A DNA stretch of 64,000 nucleotides from contig NZ_QGGG01000006.1 of the NCBI RefSeq assembly GCF_003148475.1, positions 186,001 through 250,000 on the forward strand, in the 5' to 3' direction. This document shows, one piece after another, positions 31,830 to 41,558 of the stretch (position 1 is the first letter of the stretch; the number at the start of each line of letters is the position of its first letter). The position numbers were made by a program, and so were the translations under genes. This stretch comes from Pseudaminobacter salicylatoxidans. GTDB lineage: Bacteria > Pseudomonadota > Alphaproteobacteria > Rhizobiales > Rhizobiaceae. Under the pieces are notes generated by a model, which saw nothing but the letters and a program-made list of their open reading frames with translations, did no database searches and had not been told where the DNA came from.

Positions 31830-33635
31830 ATGGCCGGTACGACGACGACGCGCAGGAAATTCCGTTCGCAGGAATGGTTCGACAACCCCGACAATCCTGG
31901 CATGACCGCGCTCTATCTCGAGCGCTACCTGAATTACGGACTGACGCGCGAGGAACTGCAATCCGGCAAGCCGCTGATCGGTATCGCTCAGACCGGGTCG
32001 GACCTGTCGCCCTGCAACCGCCACCACATCGAGCTTGCCAAGCGCGTGCGCGAGGGCATCGTGGCGGCCGGCGGCATTCCCTTCGAGTTTCCCTGCCACC
32101 CGATCCAGGAAACGGGCAAGCGGCCCACCGCCTCGCTTGACCGCAATCTTGCCTATCTGTCGCTGGTCGAGGTGCTCTACGGCTATCCGCTGGACGGTGT
32201 TGTGCTGACCATCGGCTGCGACAAGACCACCCCCGCCATGCTGATGGCGGCGGCGACAGTCAACATTCCGGCCATCGCGCTTTCAGTCGGGCCGATGCTC
32301 AATGGCTGGCACAAGGGCAAGCGCACCGGCTCCGGCACCATCGTGTGGGAATCTCGCCAGCGCCTGTCGGCCGGCGAGATCGACTATGACGAATTCATGG
32401 AGATCGTGGCGTCTTCGGCGCCTTCGGTCGGCTATTGCAACACGATGGGCACCGCCACCACCATGAACAGCCTGGCCGAAGCGTTGGGCATGCAGCTTCC
32501 CGGCTCCGCCGCCATTCCCGCGCCCTATCGCGAGCGCGGCCAGATTTCCTATGAGACCGGCAAGCGCATCGTCGGCATGGTGCACGAGGACCTGAAACCC
32601 TCCGACATCATGACGCGCGAAGCGTTTGAAAACGCCATCGTCGTCAATTCGGCAATCGGCGGTTCCACCAATGCGCCAATCCATCTGAACGCCATCGCAC
32701 GCCATCTCGGCGTCGCGCTCGACAACGACGACTGGCAGGCCATTGGGCACAAGATACCTCTGCTGGTGAACCTGCAGCCGGCCGGCGAATATCTTGGCGA
32801 GGACTATCACCATGCCGGCGGCGTGCCCGCGGTGGTGATGGAACTGATGAAAGCCGGGATGCTGCCGCATCCGGGAGCGATCACCGCCAATGGCCGCTCG
32901 ATGGGCGACAACTGCGCCAATGTCGAGAACATGGAGCCCAAGGTGATCCGTCCGGTGTCCGATCCGCTGAAGCAGAACGCCGGCTTCATCAACCTCAAGG
33001 GCAATCTGTTCGACAGCGCCATCATGAAGACCAGCGTGATCTCGGACGAGTTCCGCCAGCGCTATCTGTCGAACCCGGCTGATCCCGAGGCTTTCGAGGG
33101 TCGGGCAACGGTGTTCGATGGGCCGGAGGATTATCACGCCCGTATCGACGATCCGGCGCTTGGCATCGATGAGCACACCATCCTGTTCATGCGCGGAGCA
33201 GGGGCCGTCGGCTACCCCGGCGGTGCGGAGGTGGTGAACATGCAGCCACCGGATTACCTCATCAGAAAGGGCGTGCACGCGCTGCCTTGCATCGGCGACG
33301 GCCGACAGTCCGGCACGTCGGGCTCGCCTTCCATTCTCAACGCCTCGCCGGAGGCGGCTGTGGGGGGCGGCCTGGCGCTGCTGAAAACAGGCGACCGCGT
33401 GCGCATAGATCTGCGCAAGGGCACCGCCGACATATTGATAAGCGACGAGGAGCTGGAGAACCGCCGCGCAGTGCTTGCAGGCGATGGCGGCTATCACTAC
33501 CCGGACCACCAGACGCCGTGGCAGGAAATCCAGCGCGGCATGGTCGATCAGCTTTCGGAAGGCATGGTCCTGAAGCCGGCGGTGAAATACCAGCGCGTCG
33601 CGCAAACCAAGGGCATTCCGCGGGACAACCATTGA
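31830..33635 (+). CDS. IlvD/Edd-family sugar-acid dehydratase
   Basis: 601-residue [Fe-S] dehydratase. The start [11 protein letters not shown] at 31830 follows GGGAGAAG. Cluster and active-site elements are visible: cysteines in [11 protein letters not shown] and [23 protein letters not shown], and the C-terminal [16 protein letters not shown]. The [26 protein letters not shown] start is typical of pentonate dehydratases (L-arabinonate, D-xylonate) rather than of IlvD itself. It removes water from a sugar acid to form a 2-keto-3-deoxy acid. The exact substrate is not shown, and no downstream pentonate genes are present. Confidence 0.88.
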   Translation: MAGTTTTRRKFRSQEWFDNPDNPGMTALYLERYLNYGLTREELQSGKPLIGIAQTGSDLSPCNRHHIELAKRVREGIVAAGGIPFEFPCHPIQETGKRPTASLDRNLAYLSLVEVLYGYPLDGVVLTIGCDKTTPAMLMAAATVNIPAIALSVGPMLNGWHKGKRTGSGTIVWESRQRLSAGEIDYDEFMEIVASSAPSVGYCNTMGTATTMNSLAEALGMQLPGSAAIPAPYRERGQISYETGKRIVGMVHEDLKPSDIMTREAFENAIVVNSAIGGSTNAPIHLNAIARHLGVALDNDDWQAIGHKIPLLVNLQPAGEYLGEDYHHAGGVPAVVMELMKAGMLPHPGAITANGRSMGDNCANVENMEPKVIRPVSDPLKQNAGFINLKGNLFDSAIMKTSVISDEFRQRYLSNPADPEAFEGRATVFDGPEDYHARIDDPALGIDEHTILFMRGAGAVGYPGGAEVVNMQPPDYLIRKGVHALPCIGDGRQSGTSGSPSILNASPEAAVGGGLALLKTGDRVRIDLRKGTADILISDEELENRRAVLAGDGGYHYPDHQTPWQEIQRGMVDQLSEGMVLKPAVKYQRVAQTKGIPRDNH

Positions 33636-33705
33636 AGACAGAGTGGGAGACTTGAGCCGCGCTGCTGAATAAAAGCCACTTCCATCTCGGGCTTCGTCCT
33701 CGCCA

Positions 33706-33729
33706 CCTCTCCCCGCAAGCGGGGCGAGG
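33706..33729. terminator. GC-rich hairpin 1 between convergent genes
   Basis: CCTCTCCCCGC pairs with GCGGGGCGAGG around AA, with a single T/C mismatch. With hairpin 2 nearby it fills the gap between the dehydratase and dppF and probably stops both transcripts; such hairpins are repeated in Rhizobiales genomes. Confidence 0.5.
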
Positions 33730-33771
33730 AGGCGGCACCCGCCAACGTCGCGGCATCGCAGCATTTGGATT

Positions 33772-33799
33772 CCCCGCCCCCAATGAAATGGGGGCGGGG
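33772..33799. terminator. GC-rich hairpin 2 between convergent genes
   Basis: CCCCGCCCCCA at 33772-33782 pairs perfectly with TGGGGGCGGGG at 33789-33799, with the loop ATGAAA. It lies 20 bases beyond the dppF stop codon (33820) on its downstream side and is a likely terminator for the dpp operon. Confidence 0.65.
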
Positions 33800-33819
33800 T
33801 TCGCCCTGGAAGTCGGCTC

Positions 33820-34653
33820 TCAGGCCGCCGTCTTCTTGCGTGCCAGTCGTGCCCGGATACTGTCAACGTCAGCGCGCGGCGTGGCCGCAAACAGCGTCTT
33901 TGTGTAGCTGTGCTGAGGGTTGGAAAACACCTCGTCGCGCGTGCCGTATTCCACGGCCTCGCCGAAATACATCACCATCACCTCGTCGGCGATGTAGCGC
34001 ACCACCGAGAGGTCGTGGCTGATGAAGACGTAGGTGAGCTGGAACTCGTCCTGCAGATCGGCGAGCAGGTTCAGCACCTGCGCCTGCACCGAAAGATCGA
34101 GCGCCGAGACGGGTTCGTCCAGCACCAGCAGGCTGGGGTTCAGCATCAGCGCGCGCGCAATCGCGATACGCTGGCGCTGGCCGCCGGAGAACATATGCGG
34201 ATAGCGGTTGTAGTGCTCCGGTCCCAGGCCCACCTTTTGCAGCATCGTCATGGCGCGGTCGCGCCGTTCGGATGCCGGCATGTCGGTGTTGATCTTCAGC
34301 GGTTCGCCCAGCACATCGCCGATTTTCTGGCGCGGATTGAGCGAGCCGTAGGGGTTCTGGAACACGATCTGCACTTTGCGGCGCATTTCGGGCGGCAGGC
34401 CCGCATGGGCGATGTCAACCTTCTTGTCGGCGATGAACAATTCGCCGGCGGTCGGCGCGTCGATGAGGGTAAGGATGCGCGCAAGCGTGGACTTGCCGCA
34501 TCCGCTCTCGCCGACGATTGCCAGCGTCTTGCCGCGCTCCACGGAGAAGCTGACATTCTTCACCGCATGCACGGTGCGCGCCTTGGTGAACAGGCCGCCC
34601 GCGACATGGTAGTCGCGCACGATGTTCTTTGCTTCGAGGACGGTATTGGTCAT
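33820..34653 (-). CDS. dppF: Dipeptide ABC transporter ATP-binding protein DppF
   Basis: 277-residue ATPase of the OppF/DppF group, second of the pair. Start at the ATG at 34651-34653 in an ATGA overlap with dppD. Walker A GESGCGKSTLAR, signature FSGGQRQRIAIARAL, Walker B LLVLDEPVSALDLSVQAQ, and the switch ISHDLSVVRY are visible, as is the extended C-terminal region with PQHSYTKTL common to these proteins. Last gene of the operon; two hairpins follow. Confidence 0.94.
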   Translation of the reverse strand: MTNTVLEAKNIVRDYHVAGGLFTKARTVHAVKNVSFSVERGKTLAIVGESGCGKSTLARILTLIDAPTAGELFIADKKVDIAHAGLPPEMRRKVQIVFQNPYGSLNPRQKIGDVLGEPLKINTDMPASERRDRAMTMLQKVGLGPEHYNRYPHMFSGGQRQRIAIARALMLNPSLLVLDEPVSALDLSVQAQVLNLLADLQDEFQLTYVFISHDLSVVRYIADEVMVMYFGEAVEYGTRDEVFSNPQHSYTKTLFAATPRADVDSIRARLARKKTAA

Positions 34654-35498
34654 GCCGGCGCTCCATCGGGCGCATCGAGGATGAAGTCGGACACGGTCGG
34701 CAGCCGGTCGCCGGTGGCATTGTCGGGCAGGGCCGACAGCAGCGCCTTCGTGTAGTTGCTCTTCGGTGATTCGAACAGCGACAGCACGTCCGCTTCTTCC
34801 ATCTTGCGTCCCTTGTACTGGACGACGACGCGGTCGGCCGTTTCGGCCACCACGCCCATATTGTGGGTGATCATGATGAGGCCCATGCCATGCTCGGCCT
34901 GCAGCCGCATCAGCAGATCGAGGATCTGCTTCTGGATCGTCACGTCGAGCGCGGTGGTCGGCTCGTCGGCAATCAGCAGCTTGGGATTGCAGGCGATGGC
35001 GATGGCGATCATCACGCGCTGGCACTGCCCGCCCGACATCTGGTGCGGGAAGGTGGACAGCCTCTGTTCCGGTTCGGGAATGCCGACCTGTTGCAGCAGT
35101 TCGATGGCGCGGGCGCGGCGCTGGGCACGGTCCATGCCCATATGCACGCGCAACACCTCCTCGATTTGGAAGCCCACCGTGAAACATGGGTTGAGGCTTG
35201 CAATAGGCTCCTGGAAGATCATGGCGATGTCGCGTCCGATGATCTTGCGGCGTTGCTCCACCGTCATGGTGAGCAGGTCGCGGCCGTTGAAGGTCATGCT
35301 GTCGGCGGTAACCGTGGCGGTGTCGGGCAAAAGCCCCATCACCGCCAGCATCGACACGGACTTGCCCGAGCCCGACTCGCCGACGATTGCAAGCACTTCG
35401 CGCTCATCCACCGAGAGATCGATGCCCTGCACCGCGATGAACTCGCCCACGCTGGTGTCGAAGGCGACACGGAGGTTTTTGATTTCAAGCAGCGGCAT
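34650..35498 (-). CDS. dppD: Dipeptide ABC transporter ATP-binding protein DppD
   Basis: 282-residue ATPase of the DppD group, partner of DppF. Motifs: VGESGSGKSVSMLAVMGLL (Walker A), MSGGQCQRVMIAIAIA (signature with the unusual C), LLIADEPTTALDVTIQKQ (Walker B), and MITHNMGVVAE. It couples ATP hydrolysis to dipeptide import through DppB/DppC. A 3-base gap separates it from dppC upstream and a 4-base overlap from dppF. Confidence 0.94.
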   Translation of the reverse strand: MPLLEIKNLRVAFDTSVGEFIAVQGIDLSVDEREVLAIVGESGSGKSVSMLAVMGLLPDTATVTADSMTFNGRDLLTMTVEQRRKIIGRDIAMIFQEPIASLNPCFTVGFQIEEVLRVHMGMDRAQRRARAIELLQQVGIPEPEQRLSTFPHQMSGGQCQRVMIAIAIACNPKLLIADEPTTALDVTIQKQILDLLMRLQAEHGMGLIMITHNMGVVAETADRVVVQYKGRKMEEADVLSLFESPKSNYTKALLSALPDNATGDRLPTVSDFILDAPDGAPA

Positions 35499-35501
35499 GG
35501 C

Positions 35502-36407
35502 TTACGACCTCTTCAGCTTGGGGTCGAAGGCATCGCGCAGGCCGTCGCCGATCAGGTTGATGGCAAGCACGGTGATGAGGATGGCAAGACCGGGGAAGGT
35601 CACCACCCACGGCGCGCGCAGGATGAACTCGCGCGCGGCGGCAAGCATCGTGCCCCATTCCGGCGTCGGCGGCTGCGCGCCCATGCCGAGGAAGCCCAGC
35701 GCCGCGGCCTCGAGAATGGCGTTGGAGAAGGACAGGGTCGCCTGCACGATCAGCGGGGCAAGGCAGTTGGGCAGGATGGTGACCAGCATCAGTCGCAGAT
35801 GCCCGGCGCCCGCCACGCGTGCCGAGACGACATATTCGCGGTTCTTCTCGGCCATCACTGCCGCGCGTGTCAGACGCGCGAAGTGCGGTTGCAGCACCAC
35901 CGCGATAGCCAGCATGGCATTGAACAGACCCGGCCCCAGGATTGCCACCAGCACCAGCGCAAGCAGCAGTGACGGGAAGGAAAGGATGATGTCCATGATG
36001 CGCATGATCAGCGTATCGACCCAGCCGCCGAAATAGCCGGCGAGTACGCCCAGGATGATGCCGCTGGTAAGCGCGAAGGTGACGACGACAAGGCCGATGA
36101 ACAGCGAATAGCGCGCGCCGAAGATGAGGCGCGAGAGGATATCGCGGCCCACGGCGTCGGTGCCGAGAATGAACTTGGCCGTACCGTTTTCCCACCATAT
36201 GGGTGGTGTGAGCAGCGCGTCGCGATACTGTTCGTTGGGAGCATGCGGTGCAATCAGCGGCGCGAAGATCGCAACCAGCACCAGCAATGCGAAGACGACG
36301 AGGCCGAGGACGGCCCCGCGGTTCATGGAGAAATAGTACCAGAACTCGGCAACGGCGCCCGGACGGGCCGTCGCCTTGGGTGGCACAGCGGTGGTTTCGG
36401 TGCTCAT
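35502..36407 (-). CDS. dppC: Dipeptide ABC transporter permease DppC
   Basis: 301-residue inner-membrane permease. After a cytoplasmic N-terminus of about 30 residues come six helices; the family blocks LGTDAVGRDILSRLIFGARYSL and the EAA-like ILEAAALGFLGMGAQPPTPEWG are seen. It forms the translocation channel with DppB. Between dppB (7 bases) and dppD (3 bases). Confidence 0.94.
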   Translation of the reverse strand: MSTETTAVPPKATARPGAVAEFWYYFSMNRGAVLGLVVFALLVLVAIFAPLIAPHAPNEQYRDALLTPPIWWENGTAKFILGTDAVGRDILSRLIFGARYSLFIGLVVVTFALTSGIILGVLAGYFGGWVDTLIMRIMDIILSFPSLLLALVLVAILGPGLFNAMLAIAVVLQPHFARLTRAAVMAEKNREYVVSARVAGAGHLRLMLVTILPNCLAPLIVQATLSFSNAILEAAALGFLGMGAQPPTPEWGTMLAAAREFILRAPWVVTFPGLAILITVLAINLIGDGLRDAFDPKLKRS

Positions 36408-36414
36408 CGCTGCC

Positions 36415-37422
36415 TCACTGTACGCGGATGCGGGGGTTGATGACGGCGTAGAGGAGATCGACCACGAGATTCACGGCCATGACGATCAGCGCGATCAGAA
36501 GCAGGCCGCTCTGCACGACGACGTAGTCGCGCTTGCCGATGGAATCGATCATCCACTTGCCGATGCCCGGCCAGGAGAAGATGGTTTCGGTGAGAATGGC
36601 TCCAGCCATCAGCGTGCCAACCTGCAGGCCGATCGTGGTGACGACCGGGATCAGCGCATTGCGGAAGGCATGGATGCCGATGACGCGCCGTGGGCTGAGG
36701 CCCTTGGCGCGCGCCGTGCGCACATAGTCCTCACCCAGCACTTCCAGCATGGCCGATCGCGTCTGTCGCGCAATGACGGCGAGCGGAATGGTTGCCAGCA
36801 CGATGGCCGGCAGGATGAGATGGCTGACGGCCGAGGAAAAGGCGCCGCTCTTGCCCGAAAGCAGGCTGTCGATCAGCATGAAGCCGGTGACGGACGGGAA
36901 GAAGTATTGCAGGCCGATGCGGCCCGAAACGGGCGTCCAGCCGAGCGTGCCGGAAAAGAAGATGATGAGCAGCAGGCCCCACCAGAAGATCGGCATGGAA
37001 TAGCCTGTGAGTGCAGCGCCCATGGTGATCTGGTCGAACCACGAGCCGCGCTTGACGGCGGCGAAGATGCCGGCCGGAATGCCGATGATGATGGCAAGCA
37101 GCATGGCGACGGTGGCCAGTTCCAGCGTTGCCGGGAACAGTGCCAGGAATTCGCCGATAACGGGCCGCTTGGTGGCGAGCGATATGCCGAAATCGCCGTG
37201 CAGCACGTTGCCGATATATTCGAAATACTGGACCCAGATGGGTCGGTTGTAGCCGAAGCGTTCGAGCAGTTCGGCATAGCGTTCGGGACTCACGCCGCGT
37301 TCGCCGGCCATGGCCAGGATAGGGTCACCCGGCAGCAGGCGAACAAATGCGAAAGCGGCGAGCGTGATGCCGAAGATCGTGGGAACGATCAGGGCAAGTT
37401 TGTGAAGTATATAGCGGAACAT
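36415..37422 (-). CDS. dppB: Dipeptide ABC transporter permease DppB
   Basis: 335-residue permease. The start MFRYILHKLALIVPTIFGI (ATG at 37420-37422) is the conserved DppB opening; the RLLPGDPI segment, ARAKGLSPRRVIGIHAFRNALIPVVT (EAA loop) and WPGIGKWMIDSI are visible. An open frame continues 57 codons upstream into the dppA end and is not part of the gene. A strong stem-loop separates it from dppA, probably for differential expression. Confidence 0.94.
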   Translation of the reverse strand: MFRYILHKLALIVPTIFGITLAAFAFVRLLPGDPILAMAGERGVSPERYAELLERFGYNRPIWVQYFEYIGNVLHGDFGISLATKRPVIGEFLALFPATLELATVAMLLAIIIGIPAGIFAAVKRGSWFDQITMGAALTGYSMPIFWWGLLLIIFFSGTLGWTPVSGRIGLQYFFPSVTGFMLIDSLLSGKSGAFSSAVSHLILPAIVLATIPLAVIARQTRSAMLEVLGEDYVRTARAKGLSPRRVIGIHAFRNALIPVVTTIGLQVGTLMAGAILTETIFSWPGIGKWMIDSIGKRDYVVVQSGLLLIALIVMAVNLVVDLLYAVINPRIRVQ

Positions 37423-37440
37423 TGTTGATCGCGATGGCAA

Positions 37441-37463
37441 GACGGCGCCCAAAGGGCGCCGTC
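37441..37463 (-). terminator. Intercistronic stem-loop between dppA and dppB
   Basis: GACGGCGCCC and GGGCGCCGTC pair perfectly (10 bp) around a 3-base loop. On the minus strand it directly follows the dppA stop by 15 bases and precedes dppB, the typical place for an attenuator or mRNA-stabilising structure giving higher binding-protein levels. Confidence 0.65.
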
Positions 37464-37478
37464 CCCGTTTCGCTTGTC

Positions 37479-39074
37479 TTATTCGGCGATATCGACGCCG
37501 TCGAACCGATGGATGCCGAGCGGATCCATCACGAAGCCCTCGACCTTCTTGGACATGGGCATGAAGACCTTGGAGTGGGCGATGGTCAGCCACGGCGCTT
37601 CGCGCTTAACGACGACCTGAGCCTCCTCGTAGATCTTGGTGCGTTCGGCCTGATCGGTCGTCGCCTTGCCCTTCTGGAGGAGGTCTTCGAACTCCTTGTT
37701 GCACCAGATGGCGTAGTTGGACTGGCCGATGGCATCGCAGCCGAGCAGGAAGAAGAAGTTGTCCGGGTCGCCATTGTCGCCGGTCCAGCCGAGCTGGAAG
37801 GCGCCGTCGCGATCCTTCTGCTTGCCACGCTCGCGATACTCGGTCCACTCGTAGCTGACGATGTCGGCCTTGACGCCGACCTTGGCGTAGTCGGCCTGGA
37901 TCATCTCGGCAACGCGCTGGGCGTTCGGGTTGTACGGACGGCTGACGGGCATCGCCCAGATCTTCATGGAAAGATCCTTGACGCCGGCTTCCTCAAGCAT
38001 CTTCTTGGCCGCTTCCGGATCGTACGCGTCGTCCTTCACGTCCTTGTTGTAGCCCCACATCGTCGGCGGAATCGGGTTGACGGCAACCTGGCCGGCGCCC
38101 TGATAGACAGCGTCGATGATGGCCTGCTTGTTGACGGCCATGTTGAGGGCCTTGCGGACCTCGGCCTTGTCGAACGGCGCCACGGTGGTGTTATAGGCCA
38201 TGTAGCCGATGTTCAGGCCTTCCTGCTCTTCCACCTTCAGGTTGTCGTCGGCCTGCAGGCCGGCAATGTCGGCCGGAGCCGGGTAGGACATGATGTGGCA
38301 CTCGCCGGCCTTCAGCTTCTGCGCGCGCACGGCCGGGTCGGGCGTGATGGCGAAGATCAGGTCGTCGATCTTCTGGCGGCCGCCGAAATAACCATCCCAG
38401 GCGGCGTAGCGGATGACCGCGTCAACCTGATAATCGACGAACTGGAAGGGGCCGGTGCCGATCGGCTTCTGCGTGAACTGCTGGAGGTTGCCGTCCTTCT
38501 CGAGCTGGTCGGCATATTCCTTCGACACGATCGAGGCGAAATCCATGCCCAGGTCCGGCAGGAAGGCGACTTCCGGCTTGTTGAGCACGAATTTGACGGT
38601 CAGGTCATCGACCTTGACGATTTCCTTGAGCAGGTCCGGGAAGCCCATGCCGGTGAAGTATTCCCAGCCGGTGCCGGGCAGGTAGTCATACCAGGGGCTG
38701 TCCTTCTTCCACTGACGCTCGAAGGAGAAGATCACGTCATCGGCGTTGAGGTCGCGGGTCGGCGTGAAATAGTCGGTCGTCTGGAACTTGACGCCGGGGC
38801 GCAGCTTGAAGGTGTATTCAAGGCCGTCATCCGAAACGGTCCAGCTTTCGGCCAGGCCTGGCATGATGCTGGTCTTGCCGTGCTCGAACTCGACCAGGCG
38901 CGAATAGATGGTGCGCGAGGAGGCGTCGAAGTCGTTGCCACCGCTCCACGGCGACGGGTCAAAGCCTGCCGGCGAGGCTTCCGAGCAATAAACAAGCGTT
39001 TTCGCATTCGCTGCCACACCGCCCAATGCGGTTGCAGCCGCAAGGGCGGCTGCAAAAGTCAGCATTTTTATCAT
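37479..39074 (-). CDS. dppA: Dipeptide-binding periplasmic protein DppA
   Basis: 531-residue solute-binding protein of the peptide/nickel family. The signal peptide ends near ANA-K at residue 24; the mature start KTLVYCSEASPAGFDPSPW strongly resembles DppA. The family segment GLAESWTVSDDGLEYTFKLRPGVKF follows. The ATG at 39074 has GGGAG seven bases upstream; a longer open frame above it has none. It delivers dipeptides (and, in some bacteria, heme or delta-aminolevulinate) to DppBCDF. First gene of the operon. Confidence 0.94.
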   Translation of the reverse strand: MIKMLTFAAALAAATALGGVAANAKTLVYCSEASPAGFDPSPWSGGNDFDASSRTIYSRLVEFEHGKTSIMPGLAESWTVSDDGLEYTFKLRPGVKFQTTDYFTPTRDLNADDVIFSFERQWKKDSPWYDYLPGTGWEYFTGMGFPDLLKEIVKVDDLTVKFVLNKPEVAFLPDLGMDFASIVSKEYADQLEKDGNLQQFTQKPIGTGPFQFVDYQVDAVIRYAAWDGYFGGRQKIDDLIFAITPDPAVRAQKLKAGECHIMSYPAPADIAGLQADDNLKVEEQEGLNIGYMAYNTTVAPFDKAEVRKALNMAVNKQAIIDAVYQGAGQVAVNPIPPTMWGYNKDVKDDAYDPEAAKKMLEEAGVKDLSMKIWAMPVSRPYNPNAQRVAEMIQADYAKVGVKADIVSYEWTEYRERGKQKDRDGAFQLGWTGDNGDPDNFFFLLGCDAIGQSNYAIWCNKEFEDLLQKGKATTDQAERTKIYEEAQVVVKREAPWLTIAHSKVFMPMSKKVEGFVMDPLGIHRFDGVDIAE

Positions 39075-39485
39075 TGAACACTCCCTGTGTGATCCAAGCC
39101 CCTCTAACAGGCTTCGAGCGCGCATATAAGCATCGTTTACTCCCCTTTGGAACTACTGTTTGCAGGGCATCGGGCCAGCGGAACAAAATTTCAACATTTT
39201 CTAATGAGTGTGCATTTTATTGCGATTCGGCGGCTCATCACGAAATACATCGCGTGGAAATATGTGCCGCGGCATTGATGACGCAGACTGCATGACAAGT
39301 ATTCGACGTGCCCGACCTCTCATTTGCTCGCCTGCGCAAGGCGGCTCGGGCCGGTGCGAAGCCGAGCATGGGGAGCAAGGCTTGCAACCTGCGCGCATGT
39401 GACCATAGATTGGATCGCAAGGCGGTTTCATCCAGGAACGCCGCCGCGGCGGGCGACGAAAACAGGAAGCTGCAGGGAGGAGCGC
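39075..39485. other. Divergent intergenic region dppA / fadD
   Basis: 411 bases between two divergent genes. The part near dppA (about 39120-39290) is AT-richer and likely holds the dpp promoter. The part near fadD (39300-39480) is GC-rich, read-through open in several frames. No RNA gene, repeat or clear operator dyad was seen. Confidence 0.5.
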
Positions 39486-41549
39486 GTGGCCAAGACGACC
39501 GGTAAAGTCAGCAGGACCGCCGGCCAGACCGAACGCGAAGAAACACCTAGATCCACGGCGACACGGGCTAAGAAAACCAGCCCCGCCAAAGCTCCGGCCA
39601 AGGCCGCGCGCGCCGCCGACCCGCTGTCTTCCGCCAATACATCGGCTGCGAAGACAGCCACCAGGAAGCCAGCCGTAGCGAAGACCGCGCCCAAAGCAGA
39701 ACCGGCCCCCGCCATCCAGGCGGATGTGAAAAAGAAATCCGCGCGGAACGCGACGACGACCGCCGCAAAAGCTCGCCCTTCAAGGACTGCTGTCCCCAAG
39801 GACGGGTCGGGCAAGGCGACCGAAGGCGGGAAATCCGCAAAATCCTCGTCCAAGAAAGCAAGGATTGCCGCGAAGCCGGTGCGTGATGAAAGGCCGTGGC
39901 TGAAGAGCTATCCCGGCAACCTGCCGTCGGAAATCGGTCCCTTGGAATTTTCTTCCATCGGCGATCTGGTGATCGAGGCGTCCAAGAAATATGCCACGCG
40001 ACCTGCCTTCACCTGCATGGACAAGACAATCACCTTCGCAGAACTGGAAAGATTGTCGGCCGCCTTCGGCGCCTTTCTCCAGTCGAAAGGGCTGGAGCCC
40101 GGCGCGCGCGTGGCGCTGATGATGCCGAACGTGCTGCAATATCCGGTGGCGCTCCTGGGTGCCTTGCGTGCCGGCTACACGGTGGTGAACGTCAATCCGC
40201 TCTACACGCCGCGCGAGCTTGAGCATCAACTCAACGACGCGGGCGCCGAGGCCGTCGTCATTCTCGAGAACTTTGCCTCCACGCTGCAAGGGATACTCGC
40301 TACGACACGGGTCAAGCACGTGGTGGTGGCGACGCTGGGAGACATGCTCGGTCTCAAGGGGCTGCTGGTCAATCTGGTGGTGCGGCGCGTGAAGAAGATG
40401 GTGCCGGCATGGTCGCTGCCGGGGCATGTCCGCTTTCCAGCCGCCTTGAAGGAAGGGGCCGCGCGCACTTTCAAGCCGGCTCGGGTTTCGGGCGACGACA
40501 TTGCGTTCCTGCAATATACCGGTGGCACCACCGGCATTGCCAAGGGTGCGATGCTGCTTCACCGCAATGTATTGTCCAACGTCGCGCAGAACGCGCTGTG
40601 GATGGAAACGGCATATGTGAAAAAGCCGCGCCCCGAGCGGCTGACTTTCATCTGCGCGCTGCCGCTCTATCACATCTATGCGCTGACGGTGAATGCGCTG
40701 ATGGGCATCCAGGAAGGCGGCCACAATATCCTTATCGTCAATCCGCGCGACATAGGCGGGCTTGTGAAGGAGATGGAAAAGCATCCGATCAACATCTTTC
40801 CGGGCCTCAACACGCTGTTCAATGCGCTGCTCAACAACGAGGCCTTCGGGAAGCTGGATTTCAAGCCGCTGCTGCTTACCTTCGGTGGCGGTATGGCGGT
40901 GCAGCGCACCGTGGCGGATCGCTGGAAGAAACTCACCGGCGTTATCATCTCGGAGGGCTATGGTCTTTCGGAAACATCGCCGGTCGCGACCGCCAATCGT
41001 TTCGATGCCGACGAGTTCACCGGCTCCATCGGCTTGCCCATCCCTTCGACGGAACTGTCGATCCGCGACGAGAACGGCAAGGCCCTGCGGCTCGGCAAGG
41101 TGGGGGAGTTGTGCATTCGCGGCCCGCAGGTCATGGCCGGCTACTGGAACCGCCCCGATGAGACCGCGAGAGCCATGACCCCGGACGGCTTCTTCAAGAC
41201 CGGCGACATGGGCTATATGGACGAGAAGGGTTTCACCAAGATCGTCGACCGCAAGAAGGACATGATCCTGGTCTCCGGCTTCAACGTCTATCCGAACGAA
41301 TTGGAAGACGTCGTGGCCCAGCATCCCGGCGTGCTGGAGGTGGCCGCCGTCGGCGTGCCGGACGAGCACTCGGGAGAGGTTCCCAAGCTGTTCATCGTCA
41401 AGCGCGATCCAGGCCTGACCGAAGCCGACATCATCGCCTTCTGCCGCGAGAACCTCACCGGCTACAAGCGCCCGCGCCACATCGAGTTCCGCACCGAACT
41501 GCCCAAGACGAATGTCGGCAAGATTCTCAGGCGCGAACTTCGGGGGTAG
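39486..41549 (+). CDS. fadD: Long-chain acyl-CoA synthetase with histone-like N-terminal tail
   Basis: 687 residues when started at the GTG at 39486, which has GGGAGGAG just upstream. Residues about 1-130 form a low-complexity tail, about one quarter Ala and one quarter Lys/Arg, with AKxxxK/PAK repeats like histone H1 or phasin PhaF tails. From RPWLKSYPGNLPSEIG the protein is a normal FadD: YTGGTTGIAKGAM (ATP-binding motif I), EGYGLSETSPVA, KTGDMGYMDEKG, and the C-terminal LPKTNVGKILRREL. It activates fatty acids to acyl-CoA. A GTG at 39879 would give a tail-less 556-residue enzyme but has no good ribosome site. Confidence 0.88.
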   Translation: MAKTTGKVSRTAGQTEREETPRSTATRAKKTSPAKAPAKAARAADPLSSANTSAAKTATRKPAVAKTAPKAEPAPAIQADVKKKSARNATTTAAKARPSRTAVPKDGSGKATEGGKSAKSSSKKARIAAKPVRDERPWLKSYPGNLPSEIGPLEFSSIGDLVIEASKKYATRPAFTCMDKTITFAELERLSAAFGAFLQSKGLEPGARVALMMPNVLQYPVALLGALRAGYTVVNVNPLYTPRELEHQLNDAGAEAVVILENFASTLQGILATTRVKHVVVATLGDMLGLKGLLVNLVVRRVKKMVPAWSLPGHVRFPAALKEGAARTFKPARVSGDDIAFLQYTGGTTGIAKGAMLLHRNVLSNVAQNALWMETAYVKKPRPERLTFICALPLYHIYALTVNALMGIQEGGHNILIVNPRDIGGLVKEMEKHPINIFPGLNTLFNALLNNEAFGKLDFKPLLLTFGGGMAVQRTVADRWKKLTGVIISEGYGLSETSPVATANRFDADEFTGSIGLPIPSTELSIRDENGKALRLGKVGELCIRGPQVMAGYWNRPDETARAMTPDGFFKTGDMGYMDEKGFTKIVDRKKDMILVSGFNVYPNELEDVVAQHPGVLEVAAVGVPDEHSGEVPKLFIVKRDPGLTEADIIAFCRENLTGYKRPRHIEFRTELPKTNVGKILRRELRG

Positions 41550-41558
41550 GGCAGCCCT

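Noticed and set aside
32283-33890. Minus-strand open frame opposite the dehydratase gene
   Set aside because: Mirrors the dehydratase codons and shows no domain pattern.
39324-39485. Upstream extension of the acyl-CoA synthetase to an ATG at 39324
   Set aside because: No ribosome site at that ATG, and the 54 extra residues look like translated non-coding DNA; the GTG at 39486 has a strong GGGAGGAG.
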